Shown one piece after another: positions 24,999 to 33,062 of a DNA stretch of 64,000 nucleotides. This stretch comes from Stenotrophomonas maltophilia D457 (lineage in GTDB: Bacteria > Pseudomonadota > Gammaproteobacteria > Xanthomonadales > Xanthomonadaceae), in contig NC_017671.1 in assembly GCF_000284595.1 (NCBI RefSeq), positions 62,001 through 126,000 of the forward strand, given 5' to 3'. The notes below the pieces were generated by a model, which made no database searches, was not told the DNA's origin, and saw only the letters and a program-made list of their open reading frames with translations. A program made the translations under genes and the position numbers. The stretch's first letter is position 1, and the number at the start of each line of letters is the position of its first letter.

Positions 24999-25294
24999 AT
25001 CGCGGTGATGTTGTTGGTGCGGCCCTTCTCGATGGTCAGGCGGTCACCGCCTTCGTGTGCCGGCGGCACGCGCGGGCCGTCATGGCGCAGCACCTGCACG
25101 TGCAGGCTGTCGCTGTCCACGCGCGCGCGCTCGACGGTTGCGGCGGAGGCGGCCAGGCCGAGCGCACCACGCACCCTGTCGCTGTGGCACTGGCCGGAAA
25201 TCACGCCGTCGATCGGCTGCACCTGGGCCACCGGCGTGCTGCTGCAGGCGGCGAGGGCGAGACAGACGGCGGCGGTGGCGATGGCATGCTTCAT
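24986..25294 (-). CDS. I78-like peptidase inhibitor lipoprotein, diverged
   Basis: A 102-residue lipoprotein with signal MKHAIATAAVCLALAAC and a downstream I78-like domain. The CHSDRVRGALG segment parallels CDASQVQSLVG of the copy at 23439, and DRLTIEKG followed by ITAIYCG parallels GDRLNI and GVRCG. The start is ATG 25294; the frame extends upstream but over the promoter region. The stop lies inside the 3' end of the topoisomerase gene. The assignment is weaker than for the other two copies. Confidence 0.7.
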   Translation of the reverse strand: MKHAIATAAVCLALAACSSTPVAQVQPIDGVISGQCHSDRVRGALGLAASAATVERARVDSDSLHVQVLRHDGPRVPPAHEGGDRLTIEKGRTNNITAIYCG

Positions 25295-25461
25295 GGAAGG
25301 ATTCCTTGGTGTGGTTGCGTGCAGCGTGCGACGGCGCACGTGGTGGCGGAATGAACACCGTGCACATCGTGGATACGGTGCGCTCACCCCCGCCAACAGC
25401 CTGGGTGGAGACACTGCAGTCGCGGCGGATGCCGCCCCCGGTACTGCGGCGCATGCGCCCG

Positions 25462-25484
25462 GTAGTGCCGGCCGCTGGCCGGCG
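25462..25484 (+). repeat. SMAG/REP palindrome
   Basis: A GTAGTGCCGGCC palindrome in the 218-bp divergent region between the I78-like and SDR genes. Confidence 0.8.
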
Positions 25485-25512
25485 ATCCCATTCCCCCCCC
25501 GAGGAGACCTGC

Positions 25513-26619
25513 ATGGCCACCACCCGAAAGACCCCCGCCCGCCGCAAAGCCTCACCCAAGGTGCGCAAAGGCAGCACCGCGACCCAGACCGCTGCCGACC
25601 CCGCTCGCCCGCGGGTGGTGAAGACTGCAACCCGCAAGGCCGCGGCTGGTGATCCCCGCGCCGCCCGCGTTGCCGCCCGGCAGCGGCGCCTGCAGGACCA
25701 GGAAAAGGCCAAGGACGCCCGCGCGGCCAAGAAGGCCACGAAAAAGACCGCGACCCAGGCCGGCGCACGCCGCCAGCCGGAGGCCATGCCGGCCCAGCAG
25801 CTGGCAAAGCCGGGGCACGAACACGAACTGGAGCTGGCACCGCGCTTCCTCGCGCCGGACTACACCGGCAGCGGCAAGCTGCAGGGCATGCGCGCGATCG
25901 TCACTGGCGGTGATTCCGGCATCGGCCGTGCTGTGGCCGTGCTGTTCGCACGCGAAGGCGCCGATGTGGCGGTCCTGCACCTGGACGAGGCCGAAGATGC
26001 CGACATCACCCGCCAGCACGTGGAGCGCGAAGGTGGCCGCTGTGTGGTGATCGCCGGTGACGTGCGCGACCCGCGCTTCTGCAACAAGGCGGTCAAGCAG
26101 GTGGCCAAGGCCTTCGGTGGCATCGACATCCTGGTCAACAACGCCGCGTTCCAGCTGCACTGCGAGCGGCTGGAGGATCTGGAAGACGCGCACCTGCAGG
26201 AGACGCTGCAGACCAACATCGGCGGCTACATCCAGATGGCGCGTGCGGTACTGCCGCATCTGGGCGAGGGCGCCAGCATCATCAACACCGGCTCGGAAAC
26301 CGGACTCTTCGGCAGCAAGGCGCTGATCGATTACTCGGCCACCAAGGGCGCGATCCATGCGTTCACCAAGGCCCTGGCCAGCCAGCTGCTGCCGCGCGGC
26401 ATCCGGGTCAACTGCGTGGCGCCGGGGCCGGTATGGACGCCGCTGAACCCGGCCGACAAGCAGGCCGGGGATGTCGCCGAGTTCGGGAAGGACAGCGACA
26501 TGGGCCGGCCTGCACAGCCTGAAGAGCTGTCACCGGCGTATGTGTTCCTGGCCTCGCCGGTCTGTGCAAGCTACATCAGCGGGGCGATCCTGCCGGTGAT
26601 GGGTGGACCGCGCGGCTGA
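25513..26619 (+). CDS. SDR family oxidoreductase (YghA-like) with histone-like N-terminal tail
   Basis: A 368-residue protein; YghA-type homologues are about 290-300. The start is ATG 25513 after GAGGAG at 25501-25506. Residues 1 to about 85 are Lys/Arg/Ala-rich (KTPARRKASPKVRKG, AKKATKKTATQ), resembling H1-like DNA-binding tails. A catalytic SDR domain follows: the NAD(P) motif TGGDSGIGRA, DVRDPRF, NNAAF, the active-site Ser of NTGSETG, then YSATKGA (Tyr-x-x-x-Lys), and a C-terminal ISGAILPVMGG. Such SDRs are often stress-related; the substrate is unknown. Confidence 0.9.
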   Translation: MATTRKTPARRKASPKVRKGSTATQTAADPARPRVVKTATRKAAAGDPRAARVAARQRRLQDQEKAKDARAAKKATKKTATQAGARRQPEAMPAQQLAKPGHEHELELAPRFLAPDYTGSGKLQGMRAIVTGGDSGIGRAVAVLFAREGADVAVLHLDEAEDADITRQHVEREGGRCVVIAGDVRDPRFCNKAVKQVAKAFGGIDILVNNAAFQLHCERLEDLEDAHLQETLQTNIGGYIQMARAVLPHLGEGASIINTGSETGLFGSKALIDYSATKGAIHAFTKALASQLLPRGIRVNCVAPGPVWTPLNPADKQAGDVAEFGKDSDMGRPAQPEELSPAYVFLASPVCASYISGAILPVMGGPRG

Positions 26620-26656
26620 GTCGTGTCGGTTCCCGCCTGGATCCGGCGGCAGCGAA

Positions 26657-26684
26657 GGTGTGCGGCCTGTCAAAGGCCCCACAC
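26657..26684 (+). terminator. Hairpin between SDR and effector genes
   Basis: GTGTGCGGCCT pairs with AGGCCCCACAC with minor mismatch. No strong T run follows. It lies 38 bp after the SDR stop. Confidence 0.4.
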
Positions 26685-26735
26685 CGTGCGATTGGGGTAG
26701 GCTGATCCTGTACCGACCATGTTCAAGGACCGACC

Positions 26736-28151
26736 ATGCCCGAAATGGATATCAATGCCGCAGCCAACGAGGTCGTCGCCCTGCTGCGGCGGAACGATGC
26801 GCGTGCTGCCGCCACCCGCCTCCAGGCCCTGCACGACGGCCAGAGCGCAGTGGTGCAGGAATCGCTGGATCGCTATATCTCGGCGCGTGCGGCCGCCGAG
26901 CTTGAGGGCTTGCGCCGGAACGGGGGCGTGGCCGCAGCGGATGCAGCTACGGTGAATCCGATGCTGGATCGCTTGGGCGAGGCGACGCGCCCGCCGCGGA
27001 TGCCCGATGCTGCCGAGACAGCGGGATTGAGCCAGGCCCAGCAGTACGACGTTTATGGCAGCATCGTGGCCCAGCGCGGCAACATCGCAGCGAACGATGC
27101 AATGGCAACCCAGGACCGCGTGGTGCTGGGGTTGCGCGATGAGAACCGCACGACCGAGGCGCGCGGACGTGGGGTCTACGATGACCGCATCGTGGTGCTG
27201 TGGAAGGATGCGCAGGGCCGCGGCCATGTGCGCGAGTTCAACCAGGCCACGACCGAGCCGACCGCCCAGTACGACGGCCATGCCAAGACCGCGCCGCGCA
27301 GCCCGGGCTTTGGCAATGTGGCGCCGCGTGCCAAGACCGAGGGTGAGGACGTCAACGGCGACCGGGTCAAGGATCTGGGGCGCCTGGGCGAGGGCACCAT
27401 CGAGATGCGCGCGACCACCCATCCGCGCAATGGCCATCCCGATGAGTTCGCGCTGCGTCCTTCGCAGGACGCGATCACTGCGGGCGCCGGACGGGTGGAG
27501 CGCGACAGCAATGGCGATGGCTGGTTCGATGCGCGTGATACCCAGGGCGTGCAGGACCTCAACGACACCTTCAAGATCCATCGTGGCAGCCGTTCCAACA
27601 CCGATTCGGCCGGTTGCCAGACCATCGGTGGCGGCGAGTATGACGACTTCGTGTCGACGGTGCGCGGCACGCCTGGGCAGAACCGCTGGCAGTACGTGCT
27701 GACCTCGGTTGCACCCGGCCAGACGCGCGAATTTGGGCAGGACGTGCCGCTCGCGGCCAACGATGACCCCCGTCAGCCGCAGCATCGCGATCATGCCCTG
27801 CAGCAGCAGATCAGTACGCGCCTGCAGGCCCTGGGCGGACGCTACGCCGAGCATGCCGAGGACTACAGCCTGGTGATGCTGCGCGAAGCGAAGGCCGCGG
27901 GCATCACCCGGGTCGATCAGATCGTGGCCAGCAATCCCAGCGCCGGCCGTGCGGCTGGCGAGACACTGTTCCTGGTGCAGGGCAGCCCGGGCGATCCTGC
28001 GGCGCTGCGCGCAGGGGTCAATGCGGCCGAGGTGCGCGAGACCGCGGTGGAATCCAGCCTGCGCCAGCTGCAGCAGCAATCGCGCGAACAGGCTGCACCT
28101 GCGCCCGCGCCGGCACAGCAGCAGGACGCGCCGGTGATGGGAGGGCGTTGA
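26736..28151 (+). CDS. Probable X-Tfe: XVIPCD type IV secretion effector with SxGC-type putative peptidoglycan-active domain
   Basis: A 471-residue protein without a signal peptide. The C-terminus from about residue 345 fits the XVIPCD delivery domain of xanthomonad T4SS effectors: HRDHALQQQI, the ML-REAKAAGITRVDQIVAS stretch, LFLVQGSPGDPA, ALRAGV, and ESSLRQLQQQ with a Gln/Ala/Pro tail. The middle domain contains FKIHRGS (His282) and TDSAGCQTI (Cys294). This spacing resembles the His...S-x-G-C signature of L,D-transpeptidase-like enzymes, so a peptidoglycan target is possible. The next gene, 3 nt downstream, encodes a lipoprotein, as expected for a periplasmic immunity protein. The VirB apparatus itself is not in this window. 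Confidence 0.75.
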   Translation: MPEMDINAAANEVVALLRRNDARAAATRLQALHDGQSAVVQESLDRYISARAAAELEGLRRNGGVAAADAATVNPMLDRLGEATRPPRMPDAAETAGLSQAQQYDVYGSIVAQRGNIAANDAMATQDRVVLGLRDENRTTEARGRGVYDDRIVVLWKDAQGRGHVREFNQATTEPTAQYDGHAKTAPRSPGFGNVAPRAKTEGEDVNGDRVKDLGRLGEGTIEMRATTHPRNGHPDEFALRPSQDAITAGAGRVERDSNGDGWFDARDTQGVQDLNDTFKIHRGSRSNTDSAGCQTIGGGEYDDFVSTVRGTPGQNRWQYVLTSVAPGQTREFGQDVPLAANDDPRQPQHRDHALQQQISTRLQALGGRYAEHAEDYSLVMLREAKAAGITRVDQIVASNPSAGRAAGETLFLVQGSPGDPAALRAGVNAAEVRETAVESSLRQLQQQSREQAAPAPAPAQQQDAPVMGGR

Positions 28152-28154
28152 TCG

Positions 28155-28967
28155 ATGATCCGATCGCAGCTGACGCCGAGCGTTCCATTGATGCTGCTGC
28201 TGGCCTGCAGTGCCTGCGCGCCCGCTGGAGAGCGCGTCGCGCCGGTGGCGCCCACTGCCAGCTCGGCCGCGAAACCGGAGGCCCTGCCTGCGCAGACCCT
28301 TCCCACGGACCGCGGACTGCCCGCATTGCCGAAGGCTTCCGGCAGCGGCCATCCCGGCGGCCGCTACGCTACGCTGCCCGAACCTGCCAGGCAGGTGCTG
28401 GCGCAGTTGAAGTGCAACGTGGAGAGCGCCAGCAAGGTGGAGGTGCTCTCCATTCCCGCGCAGGATGGCCAGCAGGATTTGATGGTTACTGATCGCAGCG
28501 GGCCGCGTTTCCGCTATTGGATGCGGTCGTTCTCCGGCAGTGGCGGTACCACCGGCTATCTGGTGCAGCTGCAGGGCTGCCCGGCAACCACCACGGGCAT
28601 GCGCGCCTACATCGCACAGGGAGCCGCACCGCTGCAGGATGTCACCGCATCCATCCTGGCGCAGGCCGGATTGCCCGATGCGGCGACCATGACGGCCTAC
28701 CAGGACAAGGGCGCGGGCGATCTGTTCGCCTTCATCGGCGTGCTGGACAAAGTGCCAGTACTGCGCTGGGTGGCCGAAGCCGACCCCGAACAGCCACTGG
28801 CCGCCGATGCACGCAGCTTCGACCATGGCAATGCCATCCACGGCGGTTTCCTGCACTGGAACCAGGATCACTTCGAAGTGGCCAGGGCCGTTCCCGCCGC
28901 GCTATGGCCCTGCGATGACAGCCCCTTGCGGCCGTGCAAGGCCGACCCGTTCGTGACGGGGCGTTGA
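28155..28967 (+). CDS. Lipoprotein, probable immunity protein (X-Tfi) for the upstream effector
   Basis: A 270-residue lipoprotein: the signal ends in LMLLLAC, followed by an Ala/Pro-rich linker to about residue 60 and a mixed domain. Notable segments are ARQVLAQLKCNVESAS, WMRSFSGSGG and LVQLQGC. Cysteines CNV, GCPA, WPCDD and RPCKAD could form disulfides. It begins 3 nt after the effector stop, so the two are one transcription unit. No enzymatic motif was recognised; the immunity role is inferred from order, localisation and the known X-Tfe/X-Tfi gene pattern. Its 3' end overlaps the convergent serine hydrolase by 66 bp. Confidence 0.65.
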   Translation: MIRSQLTPSVPLMLLLACSACAPAGERVAPVAPTASSAAKPEALPAQTLPTDRGLPALPKASGSGHPGGRYATLPEPARQVLAQLKCNVESASKVEVLSIPAQDGQQDLMVTDRSGPRFRYWMRSFSGSGGTTGYLVQLQGCPATTTGMRAYIAQGAAPLQDVTASILAQAGLPDAATMTAYQDKGAGDLFAFIGVLDKVPVLRWVAEADPEQPLAADARSFDHGNAIHGGFLHWNQDHFEVARAVPAALWPCDDSPLRPCKADPFVTGR

Positions 28968-30053
28968 GGCATCGCGCACATAGAAGTCGGCAATGCGCGG
29001 AATGAACTGCTGCGGATTGGCACCGACAAGATTGGTCAGCACCACGACCGCCACGCCGCGCTCGGGATAGACCACGAAGGCCGAGCGCGCACCGCCGATA
29101 CCGGCCACCTGAAGGTCGGGCGATGCGCGCAGTACCGCCCAGCCACCCGCCCACGGGCCGGCGCGGCCATCAGCGAGGCGCTCTGCGCTCCACATCCGCT
29201 GCCGGGCCGGGTCCTGAAGCAAACGGCCTTCGGTCAGCGCGACCAGCCAGCGCGCGGTGTCGTCGGCGGTGGTGAGGATGCCGCCACCGGCCCAGAGCGA
29301 AGGCGGTATGTCGTAGAACCAGTGCGACAGGCGGGACGGTGCATCCACAGCATCGGTGGCACGCGGGGCCAGGCTGTACATCGTCGCCGCATCCGGAATC
29401 AGGTCGTAGCTGTCGCCGAAGGTGGTGCGGGCCATGCGCGCGCTGCTGAACTGGCGTGTGGCCAGGAAACGTTCGTAGGACATACCGGATTGCTGCGCGA
29501 TGATCCGTGCCAGCAGGACATAGTTGGTCTGGTTGTAGGCGAAGCGCTGCCCGGGCGCCGCTTCCAGCGGCCGCGCTGTCACCGCCGTCCACGCCTGTGC
29601 TTCGGAGCCACCGCCCAGCAGTCCGTTCGCATCAAGGATGTCCGGAAGGCCTGAGGCATGCGCCAGCAACTGGTGTACGCGCACGTCTCTCCACGCTGGC
29701 GGAAGATCATCCAGGTAACGCGAGGCCGGCGCGTCCAGATCCAGTCGTCCCTCCTGCGCCAGCTGCGCAGCCGCCACGCCGGTGAATGCCTTGGTGGCCG
29801 AGTTGAGCGGGAAGCGGGTGTCGCGCGAGGCACGCACACCGTTCTCGACATTGGCCAGACCGTAGGCCTCGGACAGCACGATCTGCCCGTCCTTGACCAC
29901 CGCGACCTGCAATCCGGGGATGCGCTGCTCCAGCATGATCTGGCGGATCAGGCGGCGGGTCTGGTCGTTGGCCTGGTCCTGGCTGGCAGCAACGGCGGCG
30001 AAGGGCAATGCACTGATGAGCATGAGCAGGGCACGGAGCATTGGGCGGGACAT
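28902..30053 (-). CDS. Serine hydrolase, beta-lactamase/class C-like family
   Basis: A 383-residue exported protein. ATG 30053 gives a signal peptide (LMLISALPFAAVAA). The nucleophile motif is SATK (Ser85, Lys88). The second motif is FAYNQTNY, a variant of the usual YSN. The GGILTTADDTARW segment is typical of this superfamily. A GGARSAF stretch stands where class C enzymes have KTG, so true beta-lactamase activity is unlikely; esterase, DD-peptidase-like or peptidase roles are possible. It is divergent from the BlaI/M56 pair, whose operator lies in the shared 161-bp promoter region, so it may be co-regulated. Confidence 0.85.
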   Translation of the reverse strand: MSRPMLRALLMLISALPFAAVAASQDQANDQTRRLIRQIMLEQRIPGLQVAVVKDGQIVLSEAYGLANVENGVRASRDTRFPLNSATKAFTGVAAAQLAQEGRLDLDAPASRYLDDLPPAWRDVRVHQLLAHASGLPDILDANGLLGGGSEAQAWTAVTARPLEAAPGQRFAYNQTNYVLLARIIAQQSGMSYERFLATRQFSSARMARTTFGDSYDLIPDAATMYSLAPRATDAVDAPSRLSHWFYDIPPSLWAGGGILTTADDTARWLVALTEGRLLQDPARQRMWSAERLADGRAGPWAGGWAVLRASPDLQVAGIGGARSAFVVYPERGVAVVVLTNLVGANPQQFIPRIADFYVRDASTPRHERVGLARPQGAVIAGP

Positions 30054-30155
30054 GTGGAATTCCAGCGGGGCGTTGTGGATCGGATGCAGCGGGCGGGTCA
30101 AAGGTTTAGGCGCTCGGTGGTGCCTACCGTTCGTCGGCCCATGACTTCCGGGGGG

Positions 30156-30200
30156 TTGACTACAGTTGTCGTCACGCAGACAGTGGCGACACGTGTAGTC
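30156..30200 (+). promoter_or_regulatory. BlaI-type operator dyad overlapping a promoter
   Basis: GACTACAGTTGTCG (30158-30171) and CGACACGTGTAGTC (30187-30200) form an inverted repeat with only the two central bases of each arm differing. Each half contains the TACA-NN-TGT pattern of BlaI/MecI operators. A TTGACT -35-like hexamer overlaps the left arm. The site lies 15 bp upstream of the regulator gene, which suggests autoregulation. Confidence 0.75.
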
Positions 30201-30214
30201 AAGGGAGTGGTGTC

Positions 30215-30601
30215 ATGCGTGGCAAGACGATCGGGGACCAGGAGCTGGCCCTGCTGCAGTACATCGATGAACATGCGCCGGCCACGGTCGGCGAGGTCGC
30301 CAGTGGCTACGGGGAGGCCCGTGGGCTGGCCCGCTCCACCGTGCTGACGATGATGGAGCGACTGCGGGCGAAGGGGTATCTTCAGCGCCAGCAGCAGGAC
30401 GGTGTCTACCGCTACCAGGCCACGCGTGGCCCGCAGAGCGTGCTGCAGGGCGCGGTGGCGCAGTTCGTCGACAACACCCTGCAGGGCTCGGTGTCGCCGT
30501 TCGTGGCCTACCTGTCGCAGCGCCAGCAGGTCAGCGACAACGAGCTGGCCGAACTGGAAGCGCTGGTTGCCCAACTCCAATCGCGCCGCCACGAGGGCTG
30601 A
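30215..30601 (+). CDS. BlaI/MecI/CopY family transcriptional repressor
   Basis: A 128-residue winged-helix repressor. The N-terminal DNA-binding domain reads LALLQYIDEHAPATVGEVAS, then LARSTVLTMMERLRAKGYL and a GVYRYQAT wing; the C-terminal half forms the dimer helix. In this family the repressor is cleaved after a signal from a membrane M56 protease, which is encoded 3 nt downstream. The matched operator upstream supports self-repression. The inducing signal is unknown. The neighbouring divergent serine hydrolase is a plausible additional target. Confidence 0.92.
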   Translation: MRGKTIGDQELALLQYIDEHAPATVGEVASGYGEARGLARSTVLTMMERLRAKGYLQRQQQDGVYRYQATRGPQSVLQGAVAQFVDNTLQGSVSPFVAYLSQRQQVSDNELAELEALVAQLQSRRHEG

Positions 30602-30604
30602 GCC

Positions 30605-31852
30605 ATGGACACCACGATGCTGATCCCGATGTTGGAACGGCTGGGCTGGACCAGCCTGCAGACCGTGCTGCTGGTGGCCCTGGTGTATGGCGTATGCCGC
30701 GCGCTGCCGTCGCTGTCGGCGGCAACCCGCTGCCGCCTGTGGTGGCTGGTCTCGCTGCAGGCTGTGCTCGGCCTGTTCTGGAGCCAGCCGTTGCAGCTGG
30801 CCTGGTTGCCGGCGCCGCAGGCGGTGGCGATGAGCGCGACCGATGTGGCCGCCGACATGGTCTACCCGCTGGCCCCGGAGGCCTCGGCACAGCTGTTGGC
30901 CGCAATGCCGATGCCCGCCGCGGACGTGCCGGCGGTGGCATGGTGGGCCGTCGCACTGGCCACGCTGTGGATGTCCGGCGTGCTGCTGATGGCCCTGCGT
31001 ACCTTCGGTGAGTGGCGTCGCTGCCGCGCGCTGCTGGCAGCGGCCTATCCCTGCGAGGACGAGGCGCTGGTGCAGGCCCTGCAGCTGGCCTCCGATGCGC
31101 ACGGCGTGTGTCCTGCGCCGCGGTTGTGGATGAGCACGCAGGTGGACGCACCGCAGCTGGTCGGGCCGTTCCGCCCGGTGCTGCTGCTGCCGGCGGGCGA
31201 CAACGCCCTGCAGGGCGACGCGCTGGACCTGGCCCTGACCCACGAACTGCAGCACCTGCAGCGGCGTGACCTGCAATGGGGCCTGCTGCCTGCACTGGCC
31301 CAGCACCTGTTCTTCTTCCACCCGCTGCTGCGCCTGTCGGTGCGTGAATATGCACAGGCGCGCGAGGAAGCGGTGGATGCAGCGGTGGTTGGCCAGCACG
31401 GTGCCAGCCGCCAGGCCTATGGCCGTCTGCTGCTGCAGCTGGGCGTGGCACCGCAGCCGCATCTGGGCGTGGCCAGTGCCGCACCGGATACCACCAGCCT
31501 CAAGCGCCGCCTGCTCTCGCTGCAGTCGCGCCGGTCCTGCCCGCGCATCCTGGCGATGGCGTTGACTGCGGTGGTGCTGGTGGTGGGCGTGGCGCCGATG
31601 CGGCTGGTCGCAGCGCCGGTGCCGCCGGCACCGCCCGCGCCTCCTGCGGCGCCGAAGGTCGTGCCGCCGCCGCCGCCGAAGGCTCCGAAAGCGCCGCCCG
31701 CACCGCCTTCGTCCGCGCGCGTTCCGGCCGTGCCGGTGGCGCCCGCGCCGCCCGCCGAGCCGGCTGATGTCGAGGCGTTGTCAGGTCCGGACGATGCGGA
31801 TGTGGCGGTCGACGTGGATGCGGATGTCGATGTCGATACCGGCATGCAGTGA
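30605..31852 (+). CDS. BlaR1/MecR1-type M56 membrane metallopeptidase, C-terminus probably cut by a frameshift
   Basis: A 415-residue reading with several N-terminal membrane helices (LQTVLLVALVYGVC; LWWLVSLQAVLGLFW; VAWWAVALATLWMSGVLLMAL). The zinc motif HELQH (His213, His217) is followed by RRDLQWGLLPALAQHLFFFHPLL and AREEAVDAAVV. A further helix (ILAMALTAVVLVVGVAP) leads to a Pro/Ala-rich linker and an Asp/Val-rich stretch. The frame stops at 31852, but the adjacent frame carries a periplasmic domain (YGRLDL...VLVDGDSTF) without its own credible start. I infer the two were one gene. It signals to the BlaI-type repressor upstream. Confidence 0.88.
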   Translation: MDTTMLIPMLERLGWTSLQTVLLVALVYGVCRALPSLSAATRCRLWWLVSLQAVLGLFWSQPLQLAWLPAPQAVAMSATDVAADMVYPLAPEASAQLLAAMPMPAADVPAVAWWAVALATLWMSGVLLMALRTFGEWRRCRALLAAAYPCEDEALVQALQLASDAHGVCPAPRLWMSTQVDAPQLVGPFRPVLLLPAGDNALQGDALDLALTHELQHLQRRDLQWGLLPALAQHLFFFHPLLRLSVREYAQAREEAVDAAVVGQHGASRQAYGRLLLQLGVAPQPHLGVASAAPDTTSLKRRLLSLQSRRSCPRILAMALTAVVLVVGVAPMRLVAAPVPPAPPAPPAAPKVVPPPPPKAPKAPPAPPSSARVPAVPVAPAPPAEPADVEALSGPDDADVAVDVDADVDVDTGMQ

Positions 31853-32603
31853 ACACACGACCTCCCGCACCACTTCCATCACCACCTACGGCCGCCTGGA
31901 CCTGGGCAAATCGCCGCCGGAGGCCTTCGTGCTGGTAGATGGCGATTCGACCTTCGCCAACGGCGGCATGGACGACGTGACGGTGGCCCGCAGACAGCTC
32001 GGCAAGGGCCCGGCGCTGTGGTTCCGCAAGGGCGACAAGCGCTACGTGGTGCGAGACCCGATGATGATCCAGAGCCTGCAGCGTGCCTACAGCGGCGCGG
32101 CGGATCTGGGCCGCCAGCAGAGCGAACTGGGCCGCCAACAGAGTGCGCTGGGTCGCCAGCAGGGCGAACTCGGCAGGCAGATGGGCGAGATGGGCCGCCT
32201 GCAGGGCGAGGAGGCGCGCCGCATGGCACTGGCCGCTGCCGAGGCTGCGCGCAGCGCGGTGGCCGCGCATGACATCAACCGCGAAGCGGCGGCAGAAGCG
32301 GCGAAGGCGGCGCGGGGCGCGACCAACGATGCGGCCATTGCACGTGAGGCTGCACGTGAGGCTGCTGCAGAGGCACGTCGTGCGATGCAGGAAGTGGACA
32401 ACGAAACCGCGCGGGCCACCCACACCCGCGGCATGCAGCGCCTGGCCAGCCAGCAGTCTGAACTGGCCAGCCGCCAGGCGGCGCTGGGCAGCCGGCAGGC
32501 TGCGTTGGGTGAGCGTCAGGCACGCGTGCATGAGCAGGCGTCGCGGCAGGCGCAGCAGGTGATCGCGCGCGCACTGGCCAGCGGTAAGGCCGAGCGACTC
32601 TGA
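31853..32603 (+). other. Periplasmic coiled-coil domain, probably the displaced C-terminus of the M56 gene
   Basis: The frame is open from at least 31767, but the sensible protein begins near 31855 (TTYGRLDLGKSPP). It then has FVLVDGDSTFANG, VARRQLGKGPALWFRKGDKRYVV, and a long helix of LGRQQSE/LGRQQSA/LGRQQGE repeats. A second repeat block follows (LASQQSELASRQAALGSRQAALGERQ). No start codon with a ribosome site lies at the domain boundary. One surplus base around 31840-31852 would explain the split. The repeats suggest an extended coiled coil in the periplasm. Confidence 0.7.
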
Positions 32604-32606
32604 CTG

Positions 32607-32663
32607 GTAGTGCCGGCCGCTGGCCGGCAATGTGGGGTGCCGGCCAGTGGCCGGCACCCACTG
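32607..32663. repeat. SMAG palindrome followed by a related palindrome
   Basis: GTAGTGCCGGCC copy at 32607-32630, then GTGCCGGCC-AGT-GGCCGGCAC at about 32637-32659. They lie between convergent genes and may end both transcripts. Confidence 0.8.
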
Positions 32664-32669
32664 GGTTGA

Positions 32670-32984
32670 TCAACCGCAGCTGGCGCGCTCGATCCGGTTC
32701 TGACCGTCCACCTGCACCGTCACGCGGTCCTGGCGGAAGTCCATGGTTACCGCCATGCCCGGCTTGACCACGCGCGCGTTGCGGGCACCGCTGTCGGCGA
32801 CCAGTTTCTTGATGGTGGCCTCGTCGGCGGTCTTGCCGGTGAAGGCTTCCAGCGCTTCCGGCCTGCATTCGTGGGCGGCATCGGCCACCGGTGCCGGTGC
32901 GGCATCGTGGGTGGTGCTGCTGCCGGCGTGGCTGCAGGCGGCCAGCGGCAGGATGGCGAGCAGGGCAAGCGGATTGAGGCGCAT
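32670..32984 (-). CDS. Peptidase inhibitor I78 family lipoprotein
   Basis: A 104-residue lipoprotein. ATG 32984 gives MRLNPLALLAILPLAAC with a good lipobox; the open frame further upstream has no signal. The I78 domain reads CRPEALEAFTGKTAD, then ARVVKPGMAVTMDFR, QDRVTVQVDGQN and the terminal ERASCG. It is closer to classic I78 than the 24986 copy. The encoded inhibitor would face the periplasm or surface. Confidence 0.85.
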   Translation of the reverse strand: MRLNPLALLAILPLAACSHAGSSTTHDAAPAPVADAAHECRPEALEAFTGKTADEATIKKLVADSGARNARVVKPGMAVTMDFRQDRVTVQVDGQNRIERASCG

Positions 32985-33062
32985 CGTCGGGCTCCAGGCG
33001 TGGATGGTGGCGGCAGTGTCACCGCTGCCACCGTCAGGGCATGTCAACGCGGCCGTTGGCCA

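Noticed and set aside
26719..26955. Alternative frame starting at 26719 ahead of the effector
   Set aside because: It stops early and has no family features; the frame from 26736 contains the full XVIPCD protein.
28902..30053. Calling the serine hydrolase a beta-lactamase resistance gene
   Set aside because: SxxK is present but the KTG-equivalent triad is missing and the YxN motif is altered, so resistance cannot be claimed.
29322..30347. Plus-strand frames antisense to the serine hydrolase
   Set aside because: No motifs, and they would cover the BlaI operator region.
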